A DNA stretch of 64,000 bases from Perognathus longimembris pacificus (GCF_023159225.1 NC_063173.1:8160852-8224851); one strand, 5' to 3'; positions 11,352 to 24,004 are shown, counted from the first letter of the stretch. Numbers and translations: made by a program. The notes: generated by a model from the letters alone, not told the origin.

Positions 11352-11567
11352 AGTTGTGGAGACTGAACTCAGGGCCTGGGCGCTGTCCCTTTGCTCTTTT
11401 ACTCAAGGGTAGAGCTCTACCCCTTTGAGTTATAGCTCCACTTCCAGTTTTTGAATAGTTAATTGGAGATAAGAGGGTGTTTTCCCAGGATGGTTTCAAA
11501 CAAAGATCTTCAGATCTCAGCCTCCTGAGTAACTACAATTACAGGGACAAGCCACTGGTACCCAACT
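11351..11567 (-). mobile_element. 7SL-Geo SINE
   Basis: agttgtggagactgaactca start, end ccactggtacccaacta. Target duplication aaatcagcattc (11284, 11569) brackets both the SINE and its TG tail. Confidence 0.93.
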
Positions 11568-12019
11568 AAAATCAGCATTCTTAATGTGATATTTGTCTTT
11601 TGGAGTCTAATTTGCTTAACATGATGCTCTCCAGTTCCACCCATTTTTTTGAAAATGACATAATTTCATTATTTTTTATAAGTGAATGCTACTCTATTGT
11701 GTATATATATCCTGTTGTATCTATTCCTTCTAGATGGGTCTATAGACTGATTCCATAACCTGACTACTCTGAACAGTGAGGATTGCAACAAACAGGGAAG
11801 TGTGGGCATCTCTATTGTATCCTGACTTTGATTCCTTTGGATATGCGCCCCAGGATGCTATGGCAGGATCATGGGGCAGTTATTTTTAGATTTTTAAGGA
11901 AGTTTCATAATGATTTCCATGGTGATGACACTAACTTACATTTCTCCAACACTGGTAAGGGATCCTCCCCCAACTCTACCCCCTTATCCTCAATAGCATT
12001 TGTTTTACTTTTCTTTCTT

Positions 12020-12265
12020 TTTTGAACTCAGGGTTTTACACTCGTTAGGCAGGAACACTCTCTGTTGAACTCAACCCTTTTTTTAGATAGGGCTTTTTGC
12101 CTGGATCAACCTAGATTGGCATCTTATTTATACTTCACACAGTAACTGAGATGACAGCCACTAGCCACCCTGCCCAGCTATTGATTGAGATAGGGCTCCA
12201 TGAAATTTTTGCCCAGGCTGGCCTTGAACTTCAGTCTTCCGGATCTCCATCTCCCAAGTAGCTGC
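12020..12265 (-). mobile_element. Old 7SL + tRNA-Ala-like SINE
   Basis: gaactcagggttttacactc, then gttaggcagg (right unit), followed by the reversed 7SL unit (ggctggccttgaacttcagt). It lacks the Geo insertion. Confidence 0.65.
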
Positions 12266-12734
12266 TGTTTGTTTTCTTGATGATAGTCATTATGACTGAG
12301 ATGAGATGCAAACAAAGATATTTTTTATTTACATTTCCCAGTGGTTAAAGATGTTAACTATCTTTTCATGTACTTTTTGGTCAGTGTCTATTTAGTTCAT
12401 TTGTCCATATGTTGACTGATTTCTTCTTTGGGTGTTTGGGTTTTCTTTTTAGGGCTTTAAAATATATATTCTGGATATTAATCTCCTGTCAGGATTTTTT
12501 TTTCCTATTCTGTAAGATGTTTCTTTATTCTGGCAATTGGATTATTTGTATGCAGAAGCTTTTAAATTTAGTGCAATCTGTGTGGCAGTTCTGGTATTCT
12601 TTCATAAGCTATTTGAGTCCTATTCATAAAATTATTGCTATGTTCTACCTTAAAGTGTTTGCCCTATGCTGGTTTCAAAGTTTCAGGTCTTGTACTAAAT
12701 CCACTGATATGTTTTTAATTGGGGGTGTGTATGT

Positions 12735-12735
12735 G

Positions 12736-12769
<34 letters not shown>
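12735..12769. repeat. (TG)n microsatellite
   Basis: TG run at the tail end of a minus-strand Geo SINE. Confidence 0.95.
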
Positions 12770-12900
12770 CTGGTAATTACGCTTGCACTCAGGGCCTGGA
12801 TACTTTCTCTTAGCTTTTTCACTCAAGACAGGTACTCTACCACTTAAGCCACAGCTCCATCCCCTGCTTTTTGGTGGTTAACTATAGATAAGATTAATGC
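12770..12900 (-). mobile_element. 7SL-Geo SINE, 5'-truncated
   Basis: Geo monomer and linker (ttttggtggttaactataga) are present. The 7SL half is missing. Confidence 0.8.
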
Positions 12901-12904
12901 AATC

Positions 12905-14225
12905 CTGTATGGCAAGAAGCTAGGCAAGCACTCCAGTCCATCTTCCCATACAGATATGAGCTTTCGTTTTAAATAGGGGAAGATGTGTGGGCAGGGAAAG
13001 AGAGGGAGGCGTAACTATTAAACCAGTGGTCACGGGCATGGTCCACTTGATCTTCGTCTCAGGAGCGTCAGCTTGGTATCAAGGCAAGAAAGGCAGTGCT
13101 GTTGGGGGCAGTTTTACTTCTCTCACAGGGGGTTATTGTCCAGTCCTGTCCTGCCTGGATCCCAGGGTGTCTGGAGGTGACTGCAGGAGAGGGTGGATTA
13201 GAGCGAGAGGACAGAGGCAAGACGCAGCCAGAGATGCCAAGTGTCCATTCTGCCCTCGGTACCGTTTGCAGCTCCAAGTGAGGAGTCACTGCTTTCCCGC
13301 AAAGGCAGCTGCTGAGTACCTATTTGCATCCCGCTTGACGTCCCTGTGAACCATCTGGGTTTAGGTGCCCGAAACTCTGACCTGGGAAGCCCAGGCCACA
13401 CAGGCAAGGCCCACCTTCTCCAAGTGGCCCAGCTGAGAGCCCCAAGGTGGGCTGGGAAAGGGCTGGGCAGGGTCACCAGCATGAAGGGGGCTACTCTGGG
13501 GAGATCCAGCCTCAAGGAGGCCTGGGACAGTGTCTCCCACGAGCAATGTACAGGGAGGCCCCTAAATGCCTGTGCTGGCCAGACAGTGACCCTCTGCAGG
13601 CCGGGGAAGGCTGGTTACAGGGAGGCGCAGACCAGTATCTGAGTGGCCACCCTACACTGGAGCAGCCACGCACCAGGACTGGCCTTCAATGGCGACTGGT
13701 GTTTTGGGAAATGCCGACACGTCCACCCTTCTTGGCTTAGCAAATGGCTCACTGCATGCAGTGCTAAAAGCTGGGCGGGAAACACAGGTGCGGCTGACTT
13801 GGTGATAAGAGAAAAACGACCGCCTAAATTAGATGACAGCAAATGCAGGAGGGGAGGAGAGGCACAAAGAGGTTCCTCATTCCCCAGCTCAAGAAGAGTG
13901 GGTAGATTGAAAGGGTTCGCCTCAGTCTACACATAAGCCTCAGGCCTTCTGTCCCAGTGCCTCCTGGTTCCTTAGAACTCACACCCCCCAGGCCTCTCCC
14001 AATCTATAGGAACATTTCAGCACCTGCTCCACTCCTACTATATAGTAACTGCTCAGTAAACCTCGCTTCAAAGATAAAATAGAAGAGAGGAAAGGAGAAA
14101 GGGATAGGGGAGGGGGAAAAGGAGGGGAAGCAAAAAGAAAAGAAGTTTCTTACTCATGGGAGGACCAGTCAACTCTCTTGTATATCTATAAGGTTCTAGC
14201 TAAAAATAAAAAATTTAAAAAAAGG
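12905..14225. other. Moderately GC-rich unique sequence
   Basis: Raised GC from about 13.0 to 13.9 kb with several overlapping frames on both strands, none matching a known family. A purine tract lies at 14080-14145. No splice-bounded exon could be supported. Confidence 0.4.
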
Positions 14226-14228
14226 TTG

Positions 14229-14415
14229 GGCCAGGCATGGTGGCAAATGCCAGGTGCAATAGCTATTCAGGAGGTAGAGATAAAAGAATCACTGTTTCAG
14301 GCAAGCACAAGCAAAAAGGCATGAGACCATAGCTGCAAAACAAACTAAAAGCAGGGCTCAAGTGGTAAAGCACCAGCCTAGCAAGCAAGAGTCCCAAGTT
14401 TACACGCCAGTGCTG
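14229..14415 (+). mobile_element. Old 7SL + tRNA-Ala-like SINE
   Basis: ggccaggcatggtggcaaat start. The right unit reads gggctcaagtggtaaagcac, then cagcctagcaagcaagagtc, a tRNA-Ala-like unit with no Geo insertion. Confidence 0.75.
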
Positions 14416-15034
14416 AATGTCTATAGCTGTGACATTTCACAGCGTGCAGAAAAGGAGCTTCAAATTCGGCCCCAGGCTTTCAGCCAGTACTCAGTGATGC
14501 GCACTGCTGTGACTTTACTACAGTAAAAGGGTACAAAGCAAAGTCAGCCCGGGGAAAGGTGGGCAAGGTCAGAGGGAAAACCAGGCGTGCACTCCCAAAT
14601 GTCCCCTCCAGTGGAGTGACACAGGACACACAACAAGCAATGCCATGAAGTGTGAAGTGCTACTTGTAGGGTCGTTCATTAGAAATTCAGTCACTGGAGG
14701 GTTTCATTGGGGGCTTACTATTCACATACACATGAACCCAAATTCCATTCTCCCCACAAGTAAACCTGGTAATCAGCATTTGTGCCACACTGTGCACAAA
14801 CAGTTCAGGTTCTGTGAGTCTCTCTTATCTAGATTAATAGGAACTTGCATGAAGCCCAAGTTCCCAGATGCCAGCCAAGCGCCAACCTTGCAAGCAAGCC
14901 TCGGGCTACACAGTTTCAGCCTAGTTATGTTGTCTTTTCTGTTCTCCTGGGAACAAAAATCTAAATGTCTAGTGAACAGCTGCCCTTTGACCAATAAATT
15001 CTTACAGCAAACCTAACTTAGCATTTCAAAATAT

Positions 15035-15230
15035 TTTTTATTCAACATACTTGTACTATATCCGCCTACTGAGCTCTGAGAATTAAGGAAATAGCAAGTC
15101 TCCAGAGGCCCACCCTCTAAGAATATTCAGACCAATAGGGCAGATAAGAAAGCACATAAAGCTCAGTGAATCAGCGGTGTGTGGTGGCTGCCACAGACAG
15201 AAGCAAACACTAAGCCAGCTCAAGAAGGAA
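15035..15230 (+). mobile_element. L2 fragment
   Basis: Decayed L2 phrases: tactgagctctgagaattaa, then gaggcccaccctctaagaat, then gggcagataagaaagcacat. Confidence 0.5.
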
Positions 15231-15419
15231 ACAAAAACCTGCTGTCACGAACCAGGAAGATTTGGGGAAGAATTACCACCGAGCTGCAGATATAAAGACT
15301 GACAGGATTGGAGAGTCAGTGACAGGGTCAGGAAGCACTGTACAAAAAGGAGTAAAAGGCTCACAAAAGATTCCAGTCTCCTTAATGAAATGTACTCACC
15401 CCTCTGTGGTGCGTGAACC

Positions 15420-15715
15420 TGCTCCTTTTTCTTTAGCCTGCCTCGAACATGAAGCTGAGCCCACTACATTATTTCCTAGCCTGCCTAACTTTCTGGTTCT
15501 CAGTCATCCAAGTTTCCTTCTCAGGTGTCACCTCTTCCAGGAAAATCCCACTGACACTTGTCCTCCCTTCCTTCCTCTCCCTATTCCAGCCCCTCCTCAC
15601 TTCTGACTAGGAACTTCACATTTCATAACAATGCCAGACCTGTCTTCTCCATTGGACTTTGAGCCTAACACAATTTCGGGCACAAACACTGAAGAACTAA
15701 TGAACACAGTAAACA
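15420..15715 (+). mobile_element. L2 3' end
   Basis: tcaggtgtcacctcttccag, then gaaaatcccactgacacttg, ending with ccattggactttgagcctaa. This is the ordered 3' end of L2 (caaatgtcacctcctcagag, later tagaatgtaagctcc). Confidence 0.7.
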
Positions 15716-15833
15716 GTCAGTATGACAGAATCACACTGTCACATGACAGCATGCATTTGGTGGGATGAATCCTCTCCACCAAAAGAATGCTGCTTCTTTT
15801 ATTACCAAAGGCTTCGTTTTTTGTTTTGTTGTT

Positions 15834-16071
15834 TGCTGGTCCTGGGGCTTGAACTCAGGGCCTTAGCCCTGTCCCTGTGCCTCTCTGTGCTCAAGGTTAG
15901 CGCTCTACCACTTGAGCCACAGTTCAACTTTCAGTTCACAGTTCAGCTTTTTCTGAGTAGTTTATTGGAGATAGTCTCACAGACTTTTCTGCCCGTGTTG
16001 GTTTCGAACTACAGTCCTCAGATCTCAGGCTACTGAGAAGCTGGGATTACAGGCATGAGCCACCAGAGCCA
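15834..16071 (-). mobile_element. 7SL-Geo SINE
   Basis: gctggtcctggggcttgaac to aggcatgagccaccagagcc. It has a small internal duplication (cagttcacagttcagc). Confidence 0.92.
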
Positions 16072-16116
16072 AACTCAAATCAATATTTAATAACAGTTTA
16101 AAAATAATAGCAATTG

Positions 16117-16308
16117 CCAAGAGCCAGTGCTTCATGGCTGTATTCCTAGCTACTCAGGAGGATCTGAGGATCAAAACCAGCCTGGGCAGGAAAGTGAGCC
16201 TCTTCTCTCCAATTAACCATGAAAAAGCCAGAAGTAAAGCTATGGCCCCGGTGGTAGCTAAGAAACAGTGCCTAGGCCCTGAGTTCAAGCCCCAGTATCT
16301 GCATACCC
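16117..16308 (+). mobile_element. 7SL-Geo SINE
   Basis: Head-to-head with the previous copy, 45 bp apart. ctgtattcctagctactcag start, Geo shortened. Confidence 0.85.
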
Positions 16309-16309
16309 C

Positions 16310-17300
16310 CACAACCCTACTCCCAAATAGTAAAAGCAATGATTTTTCAGTAAACACTAGCCAGTCACTATATATACATATTAGGCTAGACCAACTGTGC
16401 ACCTTCAGAGAGTGACCAGGCCATTTCCACTCACATTTCATCTCAGTGTCCTCAAGGGAATCCGTCACAGGCTTGCTTAGCACAGCGAGGAGGATGTGGC
16501 CTTGGAGCAGGAAGGAGGTCAAGTTTCAAGGTTTAGTATTTTAAAAGCCCAATATAGAATGTCTCCCAGAATTCAAAATGCACATCTTGTTCCCTATGTC
16601 CGCCCAAGTCTTGCTCTTCATTCCTGGCTACCTCAGAGAGCAGTCTTGGGGACAGTCTGGTGGAAAGGGATAAACAAATTCCCCGGCCCACTCCTCGCTT
16701 CCTCGAACACCAGGCAAGCACCTGTGCGCAGTTTCATGGCAGGGTCGCTTCTGCCCCCGGCAGGATCTAACAGGTGGGGCCATGCTTCCTCCACACCCTT
16801 GGCTCCTGGCCACACGTCGGTCCGTACAGGCGGAGAAGCAAGTGATTATCTTTCCATCCAGGAACCTCTAGTAACCAAGGCTAACTCCCCAGTGGCTTTC
16901 CCCAGAGAACTCAAGCTAGAGCTCCAGTTTTCCCTCTGGTCTGAATAAAGTAGACAACAAACATAAATACAGACCAAGAAACACACACTTGTGTGCGCTT
17001 GTGTCTGGTCCTGGGTAAAAGAGACACCCAGCTTCTTGCAATATCCCTGAGGTGACAGTGTTGTGGACTTCCCCACCTCCTCCCACCACCCAGGAAACTC
17101 TGAAATGTGTTAACCACAGTAGTGCACACTTGATCATAAGAAATTCTACCAAGCACTAGACAAATTCAGCATACACTGCTGAAGTCTGCTCCTGAATCTG
17201 TAACTCAATTATGGAGATTGAAAAGCGGTCTTAAATACTGTTTCTGAGTTCAAGTCTCTCTTGCCAAAAGCTCATCTGGGTGTTTTATTTAAAATGGTAA
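16310..17300. other. Unique sequence without a recognised gene
   Basis: Several frames of 60-150 codons overlap on both strands (16496-17156). None has recognisable domains or splice context. Confidence 0.4.
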
Positions 17301-17309
17301 ATTTGAAGG

Positions 17310-17625
17310 CCAGGCAGGGTGGTTCATACCTGTCATCCTTGCTACATGGGAAACAAAGATAAGAAGAATCATGGTTTAAAGCCAGTCTTGGCCAAAAACA
17401 AGTTAGCAAGACACTTCTGGGGTGGGGGGAAGCCAGTGTAGTAGTATACAGTTGAAATCGCAGTTAAAAGGGAGGCAGAGGAAGTAAAACAATGGTCTAA
17501 GGCTAGTTGTAGGCACCAACATGGGGCTCTGTCTAAAAGGATAACTAAGGCCTGCGGGGCTGAGGGGCTGACTCAAGTACTAGCACTTGCCCAGTGAGTG
17601 CAAGACCCTGAGTTCAAACTCCAAC
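17310..17625 (+). mobile_element. Old 7SL-derived and tRNA-Ala-like SINE pair
   Basis: 17310-17400 is a 7SL-like unit. 17420-17625 is a second 7SL-like unit followed by a right part with ctagcacttgcccagtgagt and gagttcaaactccaac. Confidence 0.6.
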
Positions 17626-17642
17626 AAAACATAGACACAGTG

Positions 17643-17879
17643 GGGCTGGGGATATGGCCTAGTGGCAAGAGTGCTTGCCTTGTATACATGAGGCCCTGGG
17701 TTTGATTCCCCAGCACCACATATACAGAAAACGGCCAGAAGTGGCGCTGTGGCTCAAGTGGCAGAGTGCTAGCCTTGAGCAAAAGGAAGCCAGGGACAGT
17801 GCTCAGGCCCTGAGTTCAAGGCCCAGGACTGGCCAAATAAGTAAATAAATTAATTAATTAAATAAAAATAAGAATTAAA
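17643..17879 (+). mobile_element. IDL-Geo SINE, young, with AT-rich tail
   Basis: Complete dimer. The tail is a (TAAA/TTAA) run from 17837. Target duplication aaacatagacacag on both sides. It inserted at the tail of the older SINE. Confidence 0.95.
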
Positions 17880-17899
17880 AAAAAACATAGACACAGGCA

Positions 17900-19060
17900 G
17901 ACACACACACACACACCAGTAAATATGATTGAAAAAAGAAAATATTTATCTTTTTGAAGTAATTTGCCTTCAGAAGTGTGATCCAGTCCATACGTTGGTA
18001 TATGACCTCAGCATTTGCCAGTACGCTATGCACCTTCCTAGAGCAGTCTTTCTCCACACTTTCCACTAATCTTTACCCAAATTAAAACTTTCGAAACATT
18101 GTACCTCATCTATATCGACAAGTACAAGGAAATGTGCCAATCCCTACTTTGAGCATTATTATCAGTTTTAAAGAGAAATTCCATTATTTCATTCCATACA
18201 CTGAGATGCTTCCTCTAGCTCCGTGTAGCCTCTATGATCCAGGGCAAGTCTTGATCCCGACTCACCCTTGGTTTTCAGCTTCCCAGTGACATCCAGCCCT
18301 GATAGTCACCTCATGTGCCAACTCACCGTCCTTTCTGTTTCCCCAGCATCCCATGCCCTTCCTGTCTCCAAATTTCAACCTGGCCTCTCCACTTCACCCC
18401 TTCTCAACCTAGCAAACTGCTGCTCAGACATAGCTCTAGGTCATCTGTCACCTCCCAACCTCCTGAAGCAGCTGCTCTCTGGAGTCAAGCAATAAGCTGT
18501 ATGGATGTCTACTAGAACACTGGCCACATTGTGCTGTATTTATCAGCGCTGCCCTTAAGAGCTGAGAAAATAGACCCCCAAAAAGGGAAAGAGAAGAAGG
18601 GGAGGGGATGCTCTTGTGATGGGTTGGGGCCCTGCCCCCGGGCTTCGGTTTTCCCTTCTTATCTACAGCTGCCATTGTCTGTCTTATGATCATTCTCTCC
18701 GTTTCCATCTCCTTTTATTATACACCTATGATGCTGTGAACAGAAAATAAATTATACAATCAAAAACAGAAAGAAAAGGAAGGAAACGAAAAGAAAAGGG
18801 AAGAGCACAGGAAAAGGAAAAGAGCAGGAGAAAAGCTGGCTTTCCCATTCCAGTGACACTCCAGTTCTCTGGTCAGTGCTGCCATCTGTTGCGGTAGTGA
18901 ACAGCGGACTCTGGCCATACATCTCTATAGAAATACATCTAAGTTTTCTGTAACTAAATTTCATAAAGAGATTCATACCAAACAATGTTACAGATAGAAT
19001 TCAGTAAGGATAGACTTAACATCTTCTTTCTCAAGAATCCCCACCCCAAAAGTCAGGTTT
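17900..19060. other. Unique sequence
   Basis: A purine tract lies at 18765-18835. 18230-18500 is pyrimidine-rich and may be a decayed L2. No exon can be supported. Confidence 0.4.
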
Positions 19061-19069
19061 GAGTGAATA

Positions 19070-19275
19070 ATAAAAAAGAGTGTAGACTTTTGAATCAAAG
19101 TAAGAAATCTGATTTCAAATGTTTCTTTTATCACGGACTAACCAGAGCAGGCACCAAACTCTCTGTGCTTCCATTTCCTCCTGGTAAACATTCTTGCTTA
19201 CTTCAGAGAGTTTCTCAGCCAACTAGAGAAGCAAGGGACTAACACGTAGTGTGTACTCAATAGATAACAGATACC
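19070..19275 (+). mobile_element. MIR
   Basis: gtagacttttgaatcaaagt, then ctctgtgcttccatttcctc, ending near gtgtactcaatagataa. Same order as the MIR consensus. Confidence 0.65.
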
Positions 19276-19719
19276 CTATTATTACTGTGTTTTATTACCC
19301 GTGGCATCTCCAAGCAGAATGGGAAAGAAAGACACCATAGCTACTCAAAGTAGAGGATTCGAAGTCATGTGATTTACCTAATGCAAATAGAACTTCCTTT
19401 TCTAAGCACAATACCTTAGTTACTATATTCTGGGGAAATACTGATTCTAAAATAGAATGACTAATTCACCACCAAATACTCCAAAAGTACTTAAAATTTA
19501 AGAATCATTACTACCTCTAAGAAAATTTCCTCAATTTCAGTCATGAGATCATTTTCAAAAATTCTCGTCTGTGTTCAAAATACCGCCACACCACGAATCC
19601 TCATGCTGTTTCTAGAGCCCTCTTTGCAGCTTCCTAATAGCATGAGCAGAACTGCAGAAGAGTCATCATCTGGTGTAGGCAGGAAACAAGCACATCAGAT
19701 CACCTACTGCTAAGCCAAA

Positions 19720-19945
19720 CATGGGCTCTACAGTCAGACTGCCTGGGTTCAAATTCTTGCCCCTCCTCTTATTAGCTATGTCTCCATGGGCTACTTATGT
19801 AACTTCTTGCTGCCTCCGTTTCCTCATTGTAAAATAAGAACAATAAGAGCACAAAAATTATGATCAATAGTAAGCTATTTTGATGATAAGAAACTGATGC
19901 AGATATGGTATTTGAGATATTTGTTATACAGTAGGAGCTCAGTAA
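19720..19945 (+). mobile_element. MIR, well preserved
   Basis: ctacagtcagactgcctggg, then ttagctatgtctccatgggc, tgcctccgtttcctcattgt and a tail gtaggagctcagtaaa. Nearly the whole MIR is visible. Confidence 0.9.
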
Positions 19946-20005
19946 AAGTCACCAGCATTCACTTATCTCAGGATTGAAAAAGAGCAGTCCAAAAACAATC
20001 AGATA

Positions 20006-20230
20006 AAATGGGCAGTTGCCTGTAATCCTAGCTACTCAGGAGGCCGAGATCTGAGGATCACCGTTTAAAGTCAGTTCAGGCAGGAAAGTCCATGAGACTC
20101 TTATCTCCAATTAACCAGCAAAAAGGCTGAAGTGGAACTGTGGCTTAAGTGGTAGAAAGCTAGTCTGAAGCACAGAAGTTCAGAGACAGCACCTAGACCC
20201 TGAGTTCAAGCCCCAGAACTGGCAAAAAGA
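20006..20230 (+). mobile_element. 7SL-Geo SINE
   Basis: cagttgcctgtaatcctagc start, linker atctccaattaaccagc, Geo to agccccagaactggc. Confidence 0.92.
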
Positions 20231-20544
20231 AAAACAAAACGACAACAACAATAACAAAAAAACAGTCATACACAATGTGCTACATTAGCAATCAAACATC
20301 CCATATCAAGTAAAATTATTGTAAAGCAACTAAGAAAGATAAACACTATGTGACCATTCATTACTCCCCGATGTCAAAAGTATAATAGATACATTGCATT
20401 TGCAGATTGAGTACCTGTGGCTTTTTAACTACATCTAAGTCACCTTGAATGTGTCACACAGAAACTGTAGTTAAACCAGAATGGTCCTATACAGGTATGA
20501 AACGGTGACTAATCTTTGATCAGCCACCCAGCAGCAACAGTATC

Positions 20545-20680
20545 GATTTTGCAGGTTTTCATGAGCTACGTGATCTCATCCAAGCGTCTCAACAACCTTG
20601 TGATGCAGGTGTGATCGACCTCATTTTCCACACATGGCGAATAGCTAGAGTCAAGGCGAGCAAAGGTCTCAGGCTACATC
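20545..20680 (-). mobile_element. MIR fragment
   Basis: gatctcatccaagcgtctca, then caaccttgtgatgcaggtgt and cattttccacacatggcg. A reverse MIR. Confidence 0.6.
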
Positions 20681-20684
20681 CTCT

Positions 20685-22680
20685 GCTCGTGTCCCCAAAT
20701 GGCAACACGGAGACGATCCAAGAGTGCATTCCGAAGAGAATCAAACTGAAAATCCAGACCCTTCACGTCTAACACTTAAACGACTATCCTAAAAAACCAA
20801 CCGTGGTACAGAATATGACCTAAAGAATCTGCCATGCCACAAGCTGTCTTCCTTCCAAGGCAGATCCCTGGCAGAGGGGCCATCAGTGGTCGGGGGACAG
20901 ACCTGACCGAGCACTTTTGTCTGTCCTGGGATGGAGCCCATGCCCTCAGCCTCCCAGCCCTGTGTTTTAACCAAGTGACTCAGCCAGAGGCAGGGACGCC
21001 CAGGCGCCTGCGGCCGTGCGTAATGGTAATGCACAAAATGCATCTGTCTGATCAGAAGCGGATGGTGTGAGTTCTGTCAAGACTTACAGTAAAACAACGC
21101 TTGTGCAAAGGAAAAAAAAAAGAAATGTCTGCTCACCCAGACGTCAGAAGATGCCTTCCTCCCTTCCTCTAGCTCAGCGTGCAATGCAAATGCGTGGCAT
21201 GGCTTGCTACCTCTTAGGCTTGGCCTACCCATCACTATTTCTGAGTGACTTTACAGAAGACTTGGGAATCATAAACTAAGTCTATTTCTGTAAGTAACTA
21301 CAAGATGAGATGTTAGGAAATGAGCACATTTTGGTCTTACTTTATCTCAATCATCGAGAGGAGATACCATATAAGAAAGTGTAATTTTCCAAGCTTACAT
21401 ACATGTTAAAAAAAAACACCAGTCATTGCCACCATCAGAGAGAACTGACACCACATGTTAGCAAAACTACCCTACCAAGTCCAAGCCTGCAGGGATTCCA
21501 TCTTTTCCCAAGTTGATCTTTAAAGAAGGTAAGTCTTCTCAACTCTTTTCTGCTCCATCCACAGCCGTTCTCTCTGTCTCCGGCCTCCTCTCCCCCACCT
21601 CCAAGGCTGAGCCACTCAAGACTCAAGAGACGGTCATGTGCCTTTCTCCCAGGGCACCGGGCCAACTGCCCGGAACTAAGAAAAAATACTGCACTTGGTG
21701 ACGTAAGAGGTACTTGGTGAAACATGTGACTTTAATATCATTTGAAAAATCTGCCTTCCTTAGTTCCTTCCTCCTGATATTCTGAGAGGTACGAGGTTAA
21801 CAGCAACCGATGAGTGGAAACAAGGCTCACAGGTGAAGGGCAGTTGGGTCGGGCGGCCCCTGAGAAACCAGAATGGGCTTACCAAAAGCTCCACGCAACA
21901 TCTCGGCATGAGTCATCTAGGCATGGAAATTCCCTACTAAGCTTCTATTTGGCCAGCTCCAAATGGAAAAGAGCCCTGAATGGGAGCTTTAAGACTGGAA
22001 GGCATTTGATCTGATCCAATTCCTTAACTTTATAAAGAAATGAAAGCTCCAAGGGACAATGTGACAAGCCCCAATTAGTACAACTTGCCTTTGGAAGATG
22101 CAAGGGTAGAAGCCAAGCCACCTGATTCCCCATACAGGACCCATTTTTATGTCTTCCTGGGGAACCCAACGCAGGGAGCCACCGGAGGGCTCCCCTTGAG
22201 GCATGGCTGCCAGCCCCATGCCCACCATGATACAGCGCCCTCCTCGCTGCTCTTCCCAAGTCGTCTTAGCAGGCCTCTGCCCTTAGGCAACTAGAGATAT
22301 TGCAGAAACTCCTTAGGCAAATGAATAGCTCTCTCGAATGGCAAACCTGTCATCTTCGTGTAAAATGGAATTACTTCCTCTCCTTTCATTCCTGATTTTG
22401 CTGAAAAACAACAGAATACTGGTCACCAAAGAATCCCAGGTGCTTGGAAGAAAACCTCGAGCAGAGCTCCAATAAAACACTTAGCTCCTAATTAAGTCCT
22501 ACAAATGGTAAGTCAAGAGTTAGAATCCATCATATTTATAACGTCTGAAATGCCTTTGTCTATCCTGTGACTAAACATATCTCCACAGCATACACACTTT
22601 CATGCAGTTCATATAACAGGTGACACCAGCACTTGGTTCTCATGACGCTGTTGCTAGGGGAAAAGGAAATGCCAACTATT
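20685..22680. other. Unique sequence without a recognised gene
   Basis: Short frames on both strands (for example 20789-21070 and 21945-22294) overlap each other and show no known domain. No recent SINE occurs here, which is unusual for this window. Confidence 0.4.
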
Positions 22681-22689
22681 GGGACCTGA

Positions 22690-23110
22690 AATGTCTTTCA
22701 AATATTCTTATGTCGATAGTTCGGTTACACTTCTGTGTTCCTATTGGGAGGTAGTGGAACTTTTCAGAGGTGAGGCCTACAAGAATGAGATTAGGTCCTT
22801 GGGCACATGCCTCTGAGGAGGTTATTCCAACCTAGTCCATTCCTCTCTCTTCCTCTCCCCCCCTCCTTGCAAATGCCCCTCACTCTCTTCTTCCCTAATC
22901 TCTCCCTCCTCTCTCCCTTTCATCCATCCTCTCCTCACTTGGAGGCAAGATGTTTCTTCTACCACAATGGACTACCTTGCCACAGGTCCAAAAGCAGCAG
23001 AGCCAAGAACACAAAGGGTGAAATTGAGAGCCAAACTAAACCTTCCCTTCTTATAAGTTTATTGTCTCTGGTAATTTTCACACAATTACAGAAGGCTGAT
23101 TAACACAAAG
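22690..23110 (+). mobile_element. MaLR-type LTR (MLT1/MST-like)
   Basis: Ordered LTR phrases: ttgggaggtagtggaacttt, then gaatgagattaggtccttgg, and near the end ctctggtaattttcacacaa and ctgattaacaca, matching the common MaLR ending (gtattttgttatagcagcc, then gactaagaca). Confidence 0.75.
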
Positions 23111-23518
23111 AGTTTTATTATTTCCAATACATGAGAGAAAGTCACTTCAGAGAAGCTACCTGTGTGGCTGAAAGTCACACAGGTCGCACAGGTAATAAAA
23201 CACAAGGATGAAGCAATGTCCTTATTTAGGACCCTCCTGTCCTTATATTGCAAATGACCCTTTGAATTCTCAGGTTAAATTTCCAAAGCAATATGCTGAA
23301 AGGCAACCTTTTCTACTGCATTTGGGACATTTAGCAAGGACCACCACTTGACCCTACATCCTCAGTAGCTACCCCAGTTTGACATTTCTCTCTGCCGGAT
23401 ACCAAACGACACAGAGGATGGGACAGGTGGATACGGTAAACCTTGGGCCGCACAAACAGGACGAGCCTTTATGATAGTTTTAATTATAATTTATTTTGTG
23501 TTCTTTTAAAAACTGTGC

Positions 23519-23704
23519 AAGCTGGGAATATGGCCCAGTGGTAGAGTGCTTGCCTCACATACATGAAGCCCTGAGTTCGATTCCTCAGCACCACATATGT
23601 GGAAAAAGCCAGATGTGGTGCTGTGGTTCAAGTGGTAGAGTGCTAGCCTTGAGCAAAAAGAAGCCAGGGACTGTGCTCAAGCTCCACAACTGGCAAAAAA
23701 AAAA
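23519..23704 (+). mobile_element. IDL-Geo SINE, older subfamily
   Basis: Head gctgggaatatggcccagtg, then gtagagtgcttgcctcacat, closer to tRNA-Ala than the young heads. The Geo monomer has a deletion before the B box. Confidence 0.9.
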
Positions 23705-23753
23705 ATGAGTATGGATGGTTTGGGTAATATGAAAGTAAACAAGAGAATTTTTT

Positions 23754-23972
23754 GTCAGTCTTCTGACTTGAACTCAGGGCCTGGGCTGCTTTTGCTCAAG
23801 GGTAGCACTCAACTGCTTTGATCCATAGCACCACTTCTGACTTTTTCTGAGTAGTTTATTGGAGATAAGAGTCTTGTGGCCTTTCCTTCCCCAGTTCGCT
23901 TTCAGCCTTGATCCTCACATGTCAGCCTCCTGAGTAGCTAGGATTATTGGCATGGGCCACCAATATCTGGTT
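23754..23972 (-). mobile_element. 7SL-Geo SINE
   Basis: ttctgacttgaactcagggc to gggccaccaatatctggtt. Confidence 0.9.
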
Positions 23973-24004
23973 AGAATAGTTTAACTTTTAAAAACTCTTT
24001 TTAA

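Larger units (their letters stand above)
11146..12720 (-). mobile_element. Antisense L1M 3' portion, broken by SINEs
   Basis: Segments 11146-11283, 11568-12015 and 12268-12720 read in order as the reverse of a late L1: the 3' UTR, then the stretch gacctgactactctgaacag and ggatcatggggcagttattt, then gcagaagcttttaaatttag. Two SINEs separate them. The 134-codon plus frame here is a repeat frame. Confidence 0.75.
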
